Below, one piece after another: positions 26,250-35,441 of a stretch of DNA of 64,000 nt. Position 1 is the stretch's first letter. Each line of letters begins with the position of its first letter. A program made the translations under genes and the position numbers. A model generated the notes under the pieces. The model searched no databases and was not told the origin of the DNA. It was given only the letters and a program-made list of their open reading frames with translations. Origin of the DNA: JACNIV01 sp965370415 (GTDB taxonomy: Bacteria; Cloacimonadota; Cloacimonadia; Cloacimonadales; TCS61); contig CBDUTJ010000011.1 in the NCBI GenBank assembly GCA_965370415.1, forward strand, positions 17,603 to 81,602, given 5' to 3'.

Positions 26250-28601
26250 CTATTTCAGTAGCAGCATCTTTCGTGATAAAGAAGAACTACCCGTTTTTAA
26301 TTTATAAAAATAAATACCGGAAGAAACAGGTTTTTTATTTTTATCAACACTATTCCAATCAAAAGAATAAGCTCCAATTTCCAGCGGTTTATTCACCAAG
26401 GTTATTACAAGTTGCCCTTTCAGATTGTAAATATTCAGTTTAACATTTGATTCTTCCGCCAGATTAAATCTGATAGTTGTTTGCGGATTAAATGGATTGG
26501 GATAATTTCCCAATAATTCCGAAGCAACTTCAGGTAATTCATAATCTACACTGGCAACTCCTGTAGGTGGGAAAACAATCTGATCTACCCAGGCGCAATC
26601 TTGTCCACCGATAACACCTCCATCTTTTTCGTATGCCCATTTGAAAGTATGATTTCCAGGCTCCACAATAAAAGAAGCGAAATTCCAATCTACCACACCA
26701 GACCACTGTTGTATAAAAATGTCATCCATATAAAATTTCAGGTAATCGAATCCTGATTCTGATGACACTTTATAATAAAACGAAATAGTAGCAGGAAAAG
26801 TTGTTTCCATACCTACAAAAAGTACTGTTTCCTCATTATGACCAATATCTCCAGATTTTGCCGAATAAACACCATCATATGCCGTACTTGTATCGATAGT
26901 CCAATCTGCATCTCCGCTAAACTGCCAGCTAAAGGCGGAGAAGTTTCCCGTTTCAAAGCTTTCTGTTTCAGTATTATAAAGTTCAAAATTGAAAACCAGA
27001 TTATTTTCATCTATCATAATTTCTGTTTCCAACATTGCATATCCTTCTGCTGATATTCGTACAATGTAAGTTCCTTCAAATATAGAAAGCGTATATTCAC
27101 CTGATGAATTTGTAAAAATCGGTTCCAGGGATGTTTCCAGGAATATGAGCTCTGCTCCTTCGATAAATTGTCCTGTAATGCCACTGGATACAACACCGCT
27201 GATAGTTCGTTCAATAGCGTTTTGCAGGATCACATCAAGAAAAGTTATATTATTGTCAACAACAGTAATATTCTCAATTATTTGCGGAACATATCCGTAA
27301 GAATGAAATTCAAGGTCATAAACCCCGGGATATAACATCCGATGATAATTACCGAATTCACCATCGGAATAGATTTCTGAGTTATCGATATCATGATCCA
27401 AGGTGGTGACCTTTGCTCTGAGTGGTTCTCCATTAGAATTTGTAACAAGTCCTCTTACCCCGTACAGACATTCTTCCATATAAAGCAGGAATGATTGGCG
27501 ATTATAGTTCCAATGTGCATCCAGTTCGTTTTCAGGAAGTAGTGATACATCAGAAAGTTCCAGAGTCATCTCTCTACAATGATGGAAATAATTCATATAA
27601 TCTTGTCTTCCACCATTTATAGTATACCAGGCATATCCATTCGTTATTCCATTATTAAATAAATTCATATAATCTGGAGGAGCATGTATATGAACCGTAT
27701 CAGCATAAGTATGACAAACATCCTGCCACCAATCGTCATCTGCGGAGAGCTGTGCCCATGTATCCCAGGGATAATTCACAACTTCTGCCCCACTGTGCAG
27801 ATTTGATGAAAGAACAAGATTATGTTCATCTGCAAAATCCATCATGAGAATAGTTTCCGGTTGATATTCATTTCCGTCAGGATGAGGACCATCCTCGGGA
27901 TCGGGGTAATTTCTATTCAGATCAACGCTGTTGGCATTATTTCTTGTTGCATCCCAAACCGTATTATTTCCACCTGCATAAGTTCCATCAGGATTAGAGA
28001 GAGGATTTATGTATAACTCGATATTATCGACAATATTGGTGACTCTATCATTTGTTCCATAATTCTCTGTCAGATAATCTATCAAACGGAGAAGCATAAT
28101 AAATGTAACAAGTTCATTTCCGTGCATTTGACCAGTATAGAAAAATTCCGGTTCATCTTCTGCCAGATCAAGGTTATCGGTAATTTTTGCTACAATGATC
28201 TCCCTTCCTTCTACAGAATAACCCATACAGGTAACAGAGCAGATATCTGGATAATCCGTTGCAAATTGATACATAAGATCAACATATGTCTCATAAGTTG
28301 GATAGGTGTCCCAATTCCGCATTGCGTCGATGTTATCTGCCATTTTAGGAATTCGTAGTTTCCCCGGATGAGGTAATTCTGTATATGAATATCCAAGTTG
28401 AATAAATTCAAATAATTCTTTTTGATTTGCATAAGCATAAACAGTATTGTCTTTAATGTTATCGATTGATATTATTTTAGTTAATTTATTTATTTCTTCT
28501 CTCGAATTTATCTGAAATTTGAAATAAATCTCATTGCTTTTTGCGTAAAGTGGAACAAACAGAAAAACCAACAATGCGAGAACAATAATCTTCTTTAGCA
28601 T
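26250..28601 (-). CDS. Secreted M14B-type zinc carboxypeptidase with sorting tail
   Basis: 783 residues. After a signal peptide (1-20) and a prodomain (about 21-95), the M14 domain (about 100-395) shows zinc ligands His160 and Glu163 (MHGNE) and His269 (SNLHSGAEVVNYPWD), substrate-binding Arg230 (VDLNRNYPD) and catalytic Glu348 (MTLELSD). The DLNRNYPD and VVNYPWD blocks and the transthyretin-like domain directly after it (GVRGLVTNSNGEPLRAKVTT) are marks of the M14B (carboxypeptidase N/D/E) subfamily, which usually removes C-terminal Arg or Lys. A second regulatory-like domain, a MAM-like domain and a sorting tail follow. GGAG precedes the ATG. Only 10 bp separate it from the other carboxypeptidase. 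Confidence 0.92.
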   Translation of the reverse strand: MLKKIIVLALLVFLFVPLYAKSNEIYFKFQINSREEINKLTKIISIDNIKDNTVYAYANQKELFEFIQLGYSYTELPHPGKLRIPKMADNIDAMRNWDTYPTYETYVDLMYQFATDYPDICSVTCMGYSVEGREIIVAKITDNLDLAEDEPEFFYTGQMHGNELVTFIMLLRLIDYLTENYGTNDRVTNIVDNIELYINPLSNPDGTYAGGNNTVWDATRNNANSVDLNRNYPDPEDGPHPDGNEYQPETILMMDFADEHNLVLSSNLHSGAEVVNYPWDTWAQLSADDDWWQDVCHTYADTVHIHAPPDYMNLFNNGITNGYAWYTINGGRQDYMNYFHHCREMTLELSDVSLLPENELDAHWNYNRQSFLLYMEECLYGVRGLVTNSNGEPLRAKVTTLDHDIDNSEIYSDGEFGNYHRMLYPGVYDLEFHSYGYVPQIIENITVVDNNITFLDVILQNAIERTISGVVSSGITGQFIEGAELIFLETSLEPIFTNSSGEYTLSIFEGTYIVRISAEGYAMLETEIMIDENNLVFNFELYNTETESFETGNFSAFSWQFSGDADWTIDTSTAYDGVYSAKSGDIGHNEETVLFVGMETTFPATISFYYKVSSESGFDYLKFYMDDIFIQQWSGVVDWNFASFIVEPGNHTFKWAYEKDGGVIGGQDCAWVDQIVFPPTGVASVDYELPEVASELLGNYPNPFNPQTTIRFNLAEESNVKLNIYNLKGQLVITLVNKPLEIGAYSFDWNSVDKNKKPVSSGIYFYKLKTGSSSLSRKMLLLK

Positions 28602-28611
28602 CTATGCTCCA

Positions 28612-31077
28612 TTATTTTAATAACAGGACTTTCTTCACGCTGGTATAATCCCCACCATTATTTATATCGAAAAGAGAAAAATAAATACCACTTGAAACCT
28701 TTTTCCCATTATCATTCACGCCATTCCATATAACCTGGTGCATTCCTGCACTTTGACCCTCATTTACTAAAGTTCTGATCTTCTGACCTTTAACATTAAA
28801 TATTATGAGTTTAACCTTTGATTCATTAGCCAGACTATAGCTAAAGGTTGTACTCGGATTGAAAGGATTGGGATAATTACCATAAAATTTACAGTTCTCA
28901 GGAAGTTGAGTATTTCCAGCATAAACTATACTCGTTGACGGGAAAGAGATATCGTCTATCCAACCACAATCGGAACCACTGGCAACAGCACCATCTTTTA
29001 TATAAGCCCATATAAATTCATGCTGCCCTGCCAAAACAGGAAAGGATTCAAATCCCCAGGAAACATTTCCACTCCATTCATCTTGAAGTTCATTATCTAT
29101 GTAAAAGCGTAAGTAATCATAATTAGCTTCCGATGAGACATGACGGTAAAATGATATTTCATCCTCTTCCGGTACAAAAATAGTTACTTTTAATTCGGAA
29201 GATTCATTATGACCAATAAATCCGCTTCTGGCAGAATAGATGCCGCTGGCGGCTGTGGAATTATCTATATACCATACATTATCCCCACCGAACTGCCAGA
29301 AGTTGGCAAAAAAGCCTGTTTCAAAAGTACCATCATCAAGTTGATAAAGCTCAAAATCTATTTCGTTGTTCTGGGCAGTGACTTCGATTTCTCCGATAAA
29401 AGATGCATAATCTGTAGCATAAGTAAGGAAATTATATGTGTACTCATAAACATCAGGAATAGTAAATTCGCCATTTTCATTTGTTACCACAGCAGGAATA
29501 TTAAAATCCTGAATATCTACTATTGCATTGGCAATTGGTAATCCTGTATCACCGTCTGTAACTGTTCCCGTAATATCAATTGTAAAAGTATCTGGTAAAA
29601 GGGCAATATCAAGAATAGTTTGTCCACTATTCGAAATATCAATATTTATTACAGTTTGAGAAACATAACCATAGGCAGAAAATATTACATCATAACTTCC
29701 ATCCGTAAGCAAGCGGTAGTAAGTGCCAAAGTCTTCATTACTCATAATAGGATAGCGGAAAACGCCGGTATCATCTACACCTTCCACAAATATCTCTGCT
29801 TGAACTGGTTCACCCGTATTAAAATCTGTAATATGACCGGTGAGAACTGAGTAATTAACTCTATCCAGAAGGATCATTGCAGGTTGAATGTTTTCATTAC
29901 AGATACTTTGTACTTGCGCAGCAGGAGGAATGAATTCCGTAGCCAGTTCGATAAGAAAAGAAAAAGTTCCGTGCATGCCATAAGAATAATCGTCTGTTGT
30001 TCCCATAGCAGGATAAAGTTCCCAGGCTTGCTGGGGATTATAACCCATGGGAGTAGCAATGGCAATAGCCAGTTCTTCAAGTGCATCATGATCGGGTGCT
30101 ACAACTCCATTATTATAACCAAATGGAAAGAGAACCAGTTCTCCATAGCTATGATAATTTAGCCCTGCAACGAAATGGTGGGAGTCCATGAGTTCTTTCA
30201 TTGCAATTACTTCAGGTTCGGAAAATGCATAAGGGCCGTGATAAGTTTGAGAATTAATATTTCCTGATGCTCCCACATAACCCCACTCAAAACCATAATT
30301 CCTATTCGGATCTACACCATCGGGATAATCATACCCACTACTCGGGGTAATAAAACCATTTTCGTCATTATCGCGAATATTCTTTCTCCACCACAGGTTA
30401 TCCTCATCGGTGACTATCTTGTGCCCATTTGGATTTACCAGCGGAGCAAACCATATTTGAGTGTTGTCTACGTTATCTGTTATTGTGGGATCTACCCCGT
30501 AATTGTCGAGAATATGGTTGAGAACAGCCATAGAAACTTCCGTGCTGATAGGTTCCCTGGCGTGATGTGCTCCCATAAAATAAACGCATGGTTCATCCTC
30601 TTCGGTTTCAACGTTATCAGAAACCTTCAAAGCCCACACTTCATGATAATAATCATCATAATTGGAATTACCGGCATCGGAATATATTTTTCCCTGACTT
30701 TCTCCAATATCATATAGTTTACAAATATTCGGATTATCGAGTTCTATCTGTTGAAGTTCAGCCAAAACATCATCATAAGTACGATAACCATCTAAGTCTC
30801 TGCCAGCGATCATGTTTTCCCTGAGTTGTGATTCTGTTTGAGTTATTTCAATCTCATATCCGCGAGCTTTAATTTCTCTATATTGTGTTTCGTTTACCAC
30901 TAAATCCAGATATATCCCAGGATTGAACGATGCAATGTCAAACTCTTCTAAAGAGAATTCGTTCACAATTTCCCGGGTAGGATTATTGAATCTAATAACG
31001 AACTTTTCTTCAGCTAATAAACTATTAGTAATAATGAGTAATAAAAAGCAAATAATTATAATATTAACATACTTCAT
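28612..31077 (-). CDS. Secreted M14 zinc carboxypeptidase (carboxypeptidase A/T type) with sorting tail
   Basis: About 821 residues. Signal peptide (1-22), prodomain, then the M14 domain (about 95-400) with zinc ligands His172 and Glu175 (HHARE), His309 (NYHSYGE), the VDPNRNYGFEWG block and catalytic Glu377 (IELATEF). Two regulatory-like domains, a MAM-like domain (about 600-735) and the sorting tail (NYPNPFNPSTTFSYSL to KKVLLLK) follow. The start at 31077 is chosen because GGAGGAA lies 5 nt upstream and the signal peptide begins there; two in-frame ATGs lie just upstream. First gene of the operon, so a promoter should sit in 31078-31192. Confidence 0.92.
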   Translation of the reverse strand: MKYVNIIIICFLLLIITNSLLAEEKFVIRFNNPTREIVNEFSLEEFDIASFNPGIYLDLVVNETQYREIKARGYEIEITQTESQLRENMIAGRDLDGYRTYDDVLAELQQIELDNPNICKLYDIGESQGKIYSDAGNSNYDDYYHEVWALKVSDNVETEEDEPCVYFMGAHHAREPISTEVSMAVLNHILDNYGVDPTITDNVDNTQIWFAPLVNPNGHKIVTDEDNLWWRKNIRDNDENGFITPSSGYDYPDGVDPNRNYGFEWGYVGASGNINSQTYHGPYAFSEPEVIAMKELMDSHHFVAGLNYHSYGELVLFPFGYNNGVVAPDHDALEELAIAIATPMGYNPQQAWELYPAMGTTDDYSYGMHGTFSFLIELATEFIPPAAQVQSICNENIQPAMILLDRVNYSVLTGHITDFNTGEPVQAEIFVEGVDDTGVFRYPIMSNEDFGTYYRLLTDGSYDVIFSAYGYVSQTVINIDISNSGQTILDIALLPDTFTIDITGTVTDGDTGLPIANAIVDIQDFNIPAVVTNENGEFTIPDVYEYTYNFLTYATDYASFIGEIEVTAQNNEIDFELYQLDDGTFETGFFANFWQFGGDNVWYIDNSTAASGIYSARSGFIGHNESSELKVTIFVPEEDEISFYRHVSSEANYDYLRFYIDNELQDEWSGNVSWGFESFPVLAGQHEFIWAYIKDGAVASGSDCGWIDDISFPSTSIVYAGNTQLPENCKFYGNYPNPFNPSTTFSYSLANESKVKLIIFNVKGQKIRTLVNEGQSAGMHQVIWNGVNDNGKKVSSGIYFSLFDINNGGDYTSVKKVLLLK

Positions 31078-31192
31078 ATATTCCTCCATAATCATCCAGA
31101 TAGACGCAATATTTGTTCCATTTGCTTAGAACTGGATTATATAAAGTAGTATTAATTATATACTTTTATTGTAATATTATATAAACCTTATC

Positions 31193-31843
31193 TTAATTAT
31201 TTGATGTTTTTTCAATTAGTTTCAGAAGTTCATTATACAATTCTTCAACTTCCTTGTCACTGACCTCTTCTTCCGGGTCGGATTCATGATAGGAAAGTCC
31301 TTTTTCAAGTGTCTGCAAAGCTTCTTTATATTTCCCAAGTTCCTTCTGTATCCTGGCTAATTGCACATAGGCATCGAAATGATCTTCACGGACTTCAATT
31401 GCTTTTATAGTAACAATTTCCGCCACTTCATATCTTTCCATTTTAAGAAGCGCTTCTCCTTTATGACGCCAGGGGCACGACCATTTTGGAAAATCTTGAT
31501 TTAATTTATTATAAATCGATAGACTTTTTTCAAATTGTCCAATATCTAGAAGCAGATTAGCATAAGAAAATTTATTCCTTGTTGAAAGGGAATCCAGTTC
31601 CTCTTCCAAGGTATTCATATTTTCCTGAAATTCATTCTGGAATATATGTGCCAGCATTAGATGAGCTGTATATTTAGAATCTCCTTCAAGCTGAGCGTTA
31701 TAATACTCAACAGCTTTTATTAGATTTTCGAATGTAGGTTCTTTTTGATAATTCATATATTCCTCGAAATCACTACTACCATGCTGTCCGAAAAGACTTA
31801 CAGCAATAAAAAGCACTATTACAATAATCTGATTTTTATTCAC
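31193..31843 (-). CDS. Exported TPR-repeat protein
   Basis: 216 residues from a GTG start at 31843, chosen because GAGGAG is 6 nt upstream and a signal peptide (NKNQIIVIVLFIAVSLFGQ) follows at once; an ATG 54 bp upstream would put extra residues before the signal. Several tetratricopeptide units are visible (for example KWSCPWRHKGEALLKMERYE and HFDAYVQLARIQKELGKYKE), with an acidic stretch near the C-terminus (SDPEEEVSDKEVEELYNELL). It is probably a periplasmic scaffold. It lies about 115 bp upstream of the carboxypeptidase gene and could share its transcript. Confidence 0.75.
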   Translation of the reverse strand: MNKNQIIVIVLFIAVSLFGQHGSSDFEEYMNYQKEPTFENLIKAVEYYNAQLEGDSKYTAHLMLAHIFQNEFQENMNTLEEELDSLSTRNKFSYANLLLDIGQFEKSLSIYNKLNQDFPKWSCPWRHKGEALLKMERYEVAEIVTIKAIEVREDHFDAYVQLARIQKELGKYKEALQTLEKGLSYHESDPEEEVSDKEVEELYNELLKLIEKTSNN

Positions 31844-31930
31844 GATTTTCTCCTCTTTTTCTTTATAATTCAACGGGATACAAAAAAAGTTGGACACAAA
31901 AATAAGTCAAAATAATTTTGCTTATTATGC

Positions 31931-32007
31931 GCGCCCGTGGCTCAATTGGATAGAGCATCTGACTTCGGATCAGAGAGTTGAGGGTTCGAGTCCTTCCGGG
32001 CGTGCCA
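31931..32007 (+). tRNA. tRNA-Arg (anticodon TCG), CCA encoded
   Basis: A 77-nt cloverleaf including CCA. Acceptor GCGCCCG/CGGGCGT, D-arm GCTC-AATTGGATA-GAGC, anticodon stem TCTGA/TCAGA with loop CTTCGGA (anticodon TCG), T-arm GAGGG-TTCGAGT-CCTTC. Acceptor and D-arm are almost identical to the ACG isoacceptor at 9863. It is the only gene on the plus strand between 12160 and 53479. Confidence 0.96.
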
Positions 32008-32042
32008 TTATTTTTATTGAGAATTTAATATTGAATATTTAA
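32008..32042 (+). repeat. 3' flank shared with the other tRNA-Arg gene
   Basis: Directly after CCA, the sequence TTATTGA-x-AATTTAATATTGAATATTTA is common to both Arg tRNA genes (minus strand 9862 down to about 9830 in the other). It can fold weakly and may be a processing or termination site, or a relic of duplication that copied the tRNA with its flank. Confidence 0.6.
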
Positions 32043-32103
32043 CAGCAGATGACGAAGCGTATTATTTTATTAACTAATGGCTTTAAAAAAAATATTGTTC
32101 TTA

Positions 32104-33402
32104 TTATGCAAAGTTAAAATTCTGTTCTCTAATAATCTTTACGCAGGCATCAACAGCTGATGCATCATATTTGATACTTTTATTCTTAATAATTTCTTCC
32201 AGAGCCTTTTCTATACTTAGCGCAGGTCTGTACGGACGATGAGTTGACATGGCTTCTATTACATCGGCTACACATAATATCTTTGCTTCAATAATGATAT
32301 CATCGTCTGTTAAGCCATTTGGATAGGAAGAACCATCAAGTTTTTCATGATGTTGTAGAACTGTTTTTGCAACAGGCCAGGGAAATTCGATGGTTCTTAG
32401 AATATCATATCCAGCCTTAGAATGAGATTTTACAATCGCAAATTCAATTTCAGTCAATTTTCCTGGTTTACTGAGTATTTCGGAAGGAACATGGATTTTT
32501 CCGATATCATGGATCAATGATGCAATTCGTATTCCGTTTACCTGATCCTTATTCAGTCCCATTTCTTCAGCGATTTTAGTAGCAAGTGCAGCTACTCTTC
32601 TTTGGTGACCGGCAGTGTAGGGGTCACGCATTTCCATAGCGGAAACAAGTCCGTTTACAGTTTCTTCCATTAATTTTTGTAGTTTGATGTTGCTTGTTTT
32701 CAGTTCATTTTCAATCTTTTTCCTAAAAGTGATATCACGAAGTGTAGCCAGATAGACTGGTTTATGTTCCCATTCTGTTTCCACTACATGCATTTCAATG
32801 ATCCGTTTTTGTCCTGATTTTTGTTCTATCTCAAACTCGCAAAATTGTTCACAATCAAATTTATATTCAAATTTTGTATTAATCAGTTGTTCTTTTGATT
32901 TCTCGAAGAGCATTTCTCCAGCATTATTAATAAATTGAATCATTCTTTTTCTATCAATAACAATTATGACATCTGTATTTTCCTGGATCAATTTACGAAA
33001 TCGTTTCTCACTTCTGATTAATTCCTTATCAGCATTATATTTATAGAACGCAATTTCAAGAGCGGCATTTAAATCTATCTCTTCAAACGGTTTTATCAAA
33101 TAACCATAGGGATTTGTTTTTTTGGCTCTTTTAAGAATTTTATCATCGGCATTTGCAGTTATGTAAATAACCGGGATATCATATTTGCTAATTATTTTTT
33201 CTGCTGTTTCGATGCCATCTAATTTACCTTCCAACATGATGTCCATAAGGATAAGATCAGGTTTCTCTTCTTTCACTATTAAGAGCGTGTCCTGACCTGT
33301 TGGCACTATACCGATAACATCATAATTGCAATTAAGAACACATTTTCTAATATCCTCAGCAATAATTCTTTCATCCTCAACAATCAGAATCTTTTTCTTC
33401 AT
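32104..33402 (-). CDS. HD-GYP response regulator (REC-PAS-HD-GYP), probable c-di-GMP phosphodiesterase
   Basis: 432 residues. A receiver (VEDE, phosphoacceptor in LILMDIML, KPF lysine), a PAS domain (about 135-235) and an HD-GYP domain (about 245-430). The metal-binding HD pair is in SLIHDIGK, with upstream RDPYTAGHQRRVA and downstream HSKAGYDIL and QHHEKLDGSSYPNGL. The GYP signature reads SYP, a change seen in some active members. Expected function is hydrolysis of cyclic di-GMP under control of a kinase. It stands alone, about 180 bp downstream of pilD, and may link pilus activity to c-di-GMP levels (inference). Confidence 0.9.
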   Translation of the reverse strand: MKKKILIVEDERIIAEDIRKCVLNCNYDVIGIVPTGQDTLLIVKEEKPDLILMDIMLEGKLDGIETAEKIISKYDIPVIYITANADDKILKRAKKTNPYGYLIKPFEEIDLNAALEIAFYKYNADKELIRSEKRFRKLIQENTDVIIVIDRKRMIQFINNAGEMLFEKSKEQLINTKFEYKFDCEQFCEFEIEQKSGQKRIIEMHVVETEWEHKPVYLATLRDITFRKKIENELKTSNIKLQKLMEETVNGLVSAMEMRDPYTAGHQRRVAALATKIAEEMGLNKDQVNGIRIASLIHDIGKIHVPSEILSKPGKLTEIEFAIVKSHSKAGYDILRTIEFPWPVAKTVLQHHEKLDGSSYPNGLTDDDIIIEAKILCVADVIEAMSTHRPYRPALSIEKALEEIIKNKSIKYDASAVDACVKIIREQNFNFA

Positions 33403-33582
33403 TTACCATCCAGATATCAGATTTTTCTATTTAAACTTTAATGCAATAAACATACCACATTCTGGCTATTGTATGAGTATTGAAATAACTCTTTAAAATA
33501 TTGATAGTTAAGATAATATAATAATTAAGTTAATTATTAATTGTATGAGTCAGAAGCAGGACAGATGAGACAATGTGATACA

Positions 33583-34350
33583 TTAAATTCTGAATAGGCT
33601 CAAATATATTTCCGTAAGAAATCTGCCAGCCAGGATGTATAGAAAAGCGCCTAAAATAAGAAATGGACCGAAAGGAAATTCTTTGCGACGATCATGACCG
33701 ATTACGATCAGGATGATCAGGGCAATTGCAGAAGAAAAAAAGATCGTAAAAATGGTACCAATAATCCCGATAAAACTACCAATAGCGGTCATGAGTTTTA
33801 TATCACCTCCACCCAGGCTTTCCTTACCTGTAAAAAGTTTGAAAACATATGCAGTTGCCAGGAAAACCACGAAGCTGAAAATAGCTCCGCTTAAAGCTGA
33901 TTTCCATGTAACATCAATAGCAGGAAGAAAGGAAACAGCTATTCCTATTACTATAAGCGGTAATGAAATTACGTCGGGAATGATCTGCTGGTTAAAATCA
34001 ATAAAAAAAATTATTATTCCAGCGGAAATAAATATGATGTATTTTAAAAAAACAGGATTTAAACTGAAACCGGTGGAAATATAGAGTAGAATAAATAATA
34101 CAGGTGTGAGAAGCTCCACCAGCAAATATTGTATGGGAATCTTAAAACCGCAGTTCCTGCATTTTCCTTTAAGAAGCAGATAACTTAATATGGGAATATT
34201 ATCTGCAGGTTTTATTTTCTTATTACAATGTGGGCAGTGCGAGCCGGGAAAAACTATCGATTCTCTGCGCGGGATACGGTATATGCAAACGTTAAAGAAA
34301 CTACCAAAAACTGCACCGAATAAAAAAATAAAAAACGCTAAAATAAGCAT
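33583..34350 (-). CDS. pilD: Type IV prepilin peptidase / N-methyltransferase
   Basis: 255 residues, inner membrane, about 7-8 helices. The N-terminal block (GAVFGSFFNVCIYRIPRRES) and zinc-binding cysteines (CPHC and CRNC) belong to the methyltransferase part; catalytic aspartates are in FFIDFNQQIIPD and GGGDIKL, the A24 peptidase signature. It cuts the leader from prepilins and methylates the new N-terminus. It closes the pilus locus after a terminator, so it may have its own promoter; no ribosome site is visible before the ATG. Confidence 0.93.
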   Translation of the reverse strand: MLILAFFIFLFGAVFGSFFNVCIYRIPRRESIVFPGSHCPHCNKKIKPADNIPILSYLLLKGKCRNCGFKIPIQYLLVELLTPVLFILLYISTGFSLNPVFLKYIIFISAGIIIFFIDFNQQIIPDVISLPLIVIGIAVSFLPAIDVTWKSALSGAIFSFVVFLATAYVFKLFTGKESLGGGDIKLMTAIGSFIGIIGTIFTIFFSSAIALIILIVIGHDRRKEFPFGPFLILGAFLYILAGRFLTEIYLSLFRI

Positions 34351-34353
34351 AAA

Positions 34354-34379
34354 ATAAGGGAGGAAGTTTCCTCCCTTAT
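34354..34379 (-). terminator. Terminator between the barrel-protein gene and pilD
   Basis: Perfect stem ATAAGGGAGGAA/TTCCTCCCTTAT around a 2-base centre (effectively a short loop), flanked by A/T-rich runs on both sides. It can work in both directions. Confidence 0.8.
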
Positions 34380-34389
34380 TATTTTATCT

Positions 34390-35328
34390 TTAGAAATAGT
34401 AACCTAAAAGGATACCAAACGAATAAAATTTTAAATCATAATTTTCTTTTGCATTAGAAATATTATGCAAATTGATTGAATTCCTTAACTCAATTGAAAA
34501 GCTATCTTTACCTACTCCAATACCAAGAACATTGTTAAATTTCCATCCAATCCCAAATACTAAATCAAACTGTAGAGATTTAATTTTATCAACTGATGAA
34601 GATACTTTCGAGGAAGAATAAGAAGTGAGTGAGTCTAAGTCATCGTAATTATCAAAGTAATTCTCTAAAACATCTGATAAATCAGTATTATCTATAATTT
34701 TTAAGTTAAAACTAGGACCTACATATAAAAAACCTGAATTCATGACAAAGTTGATTTTATCTTCTGTAAAGAATTCTCGTTGAAGTTTGAGTAGCAATGG
34801 AATTTTAATGTAATCTACTGTTGTTGAAACTTTATTAAATCTGAAATTATCTGCATATTCCATCATTGTGCTCCCATCAAATAAGTGATTATAAAATGTT
34901 TCATCGTATAATTGATATTGAATCGAATCATTATAAGAACTTATCAACGGTACATAATCTCTGAAATTAAATTCATAAGTATTCCTTGTCCAATGAACTT
35001 CGGGTTGAAAAATAAAACTATTCCTACCCTCAGATAGTTTATAACATAAAAATACTCCAAATGAAAATGATGGTTTAATTTCTATAACATCTGATGTTAA
35101 TAAATATTCACCAATTAATATCTCGTCAGAAATCACAGTACTATCTGGAGAAGTTGTATCAATAAAGGATAAATTTTGATACACTTTATAGTTGATACGA
35201 TAAACGTCATTCTCTCCAATGTTCTTTGAGAAAGTACTTCCAAAATCAATACCCCAATCAATAATTTCGCCATGAATTGAAGAAATTATCAAAACAAATA
35301 GTGCAATGATGAATAATTGTTTTTTCAT
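34390..35328 (-). CDS. Outer-membrane beta-barrel protein (PorT-like shape), function unknown
   Basis: 312 residues with a signal peptide (about 1-20) and alternating strands that end in an aromatic residue (DLKFYSFGILLGYYF), as in outer-membrane barrels. Acidic, Ser/Asp-rich loops lie in the middle (for example NYDDLDSLTSYSSSK). The composition resembles PorT/OmpW-type porins of Bacteroidota and relatives, but no defining motif was recognised. AGGAG is placed well before the ATG. It follows pilC and ends at a strong terminator, so it is transcribed with the pilus genes. Confidence 0.65.
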   Translation of the reverse strand: MKKQLFIIALFVLIISSIHGEIIDWGIDFGSTFSKNIGENDVYRINYKVYQNLSFIDTTSPDSTVISDEILIGEYLLTSDVIEIKPSFSFGVFLCYKLSEGRNSFIFQPEVHWTRNTYEFNFRDYVPLISSYNDSIQYQLYDETFYNHLFDGSTMMEYADNFRFNKVSTTVDYIKIPLLLKLQREFFTEDKINFVMNSGFLYVGPSFNLKIIDNTDLSDVLENYFDNYDDLDSLTSYSSSKVSSSVDKIKSLQFDLVFGIGWKFNNVLGIGVGKDSFSIELRNSINLHNISNAKENYDLKFYSFGILLGYYF

Positions 35329-35347
35329 TTTTTATTCTCCTATTTTT

Positions 35348-35416
35348 TTATTTTAAACCGTGACTAATAGCCAATCCAAGATTAAATACAGGTAGATAAA
35401 TAATTTGCTTAAAGAG
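35348..35416 (-). pseudogene. Relic of a second pilC C-terminus
   Basis: The minus strand encodes IIYLPVFNLGLAISHGLK followed by a stop, which matches the true PilC ending ITYLPIFKLGLAIKQGLH in this window. Only about 20 residues remain and an in-frame stop lies about 23 codons upstream. It sits just downstream of the intact pilC, as expected for a decayed tandem duplication. No other function is visible. Confidence 0.7.
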
Positions 35417-35441
35417 CATTACTTAAGCCCGGAATCAATAA

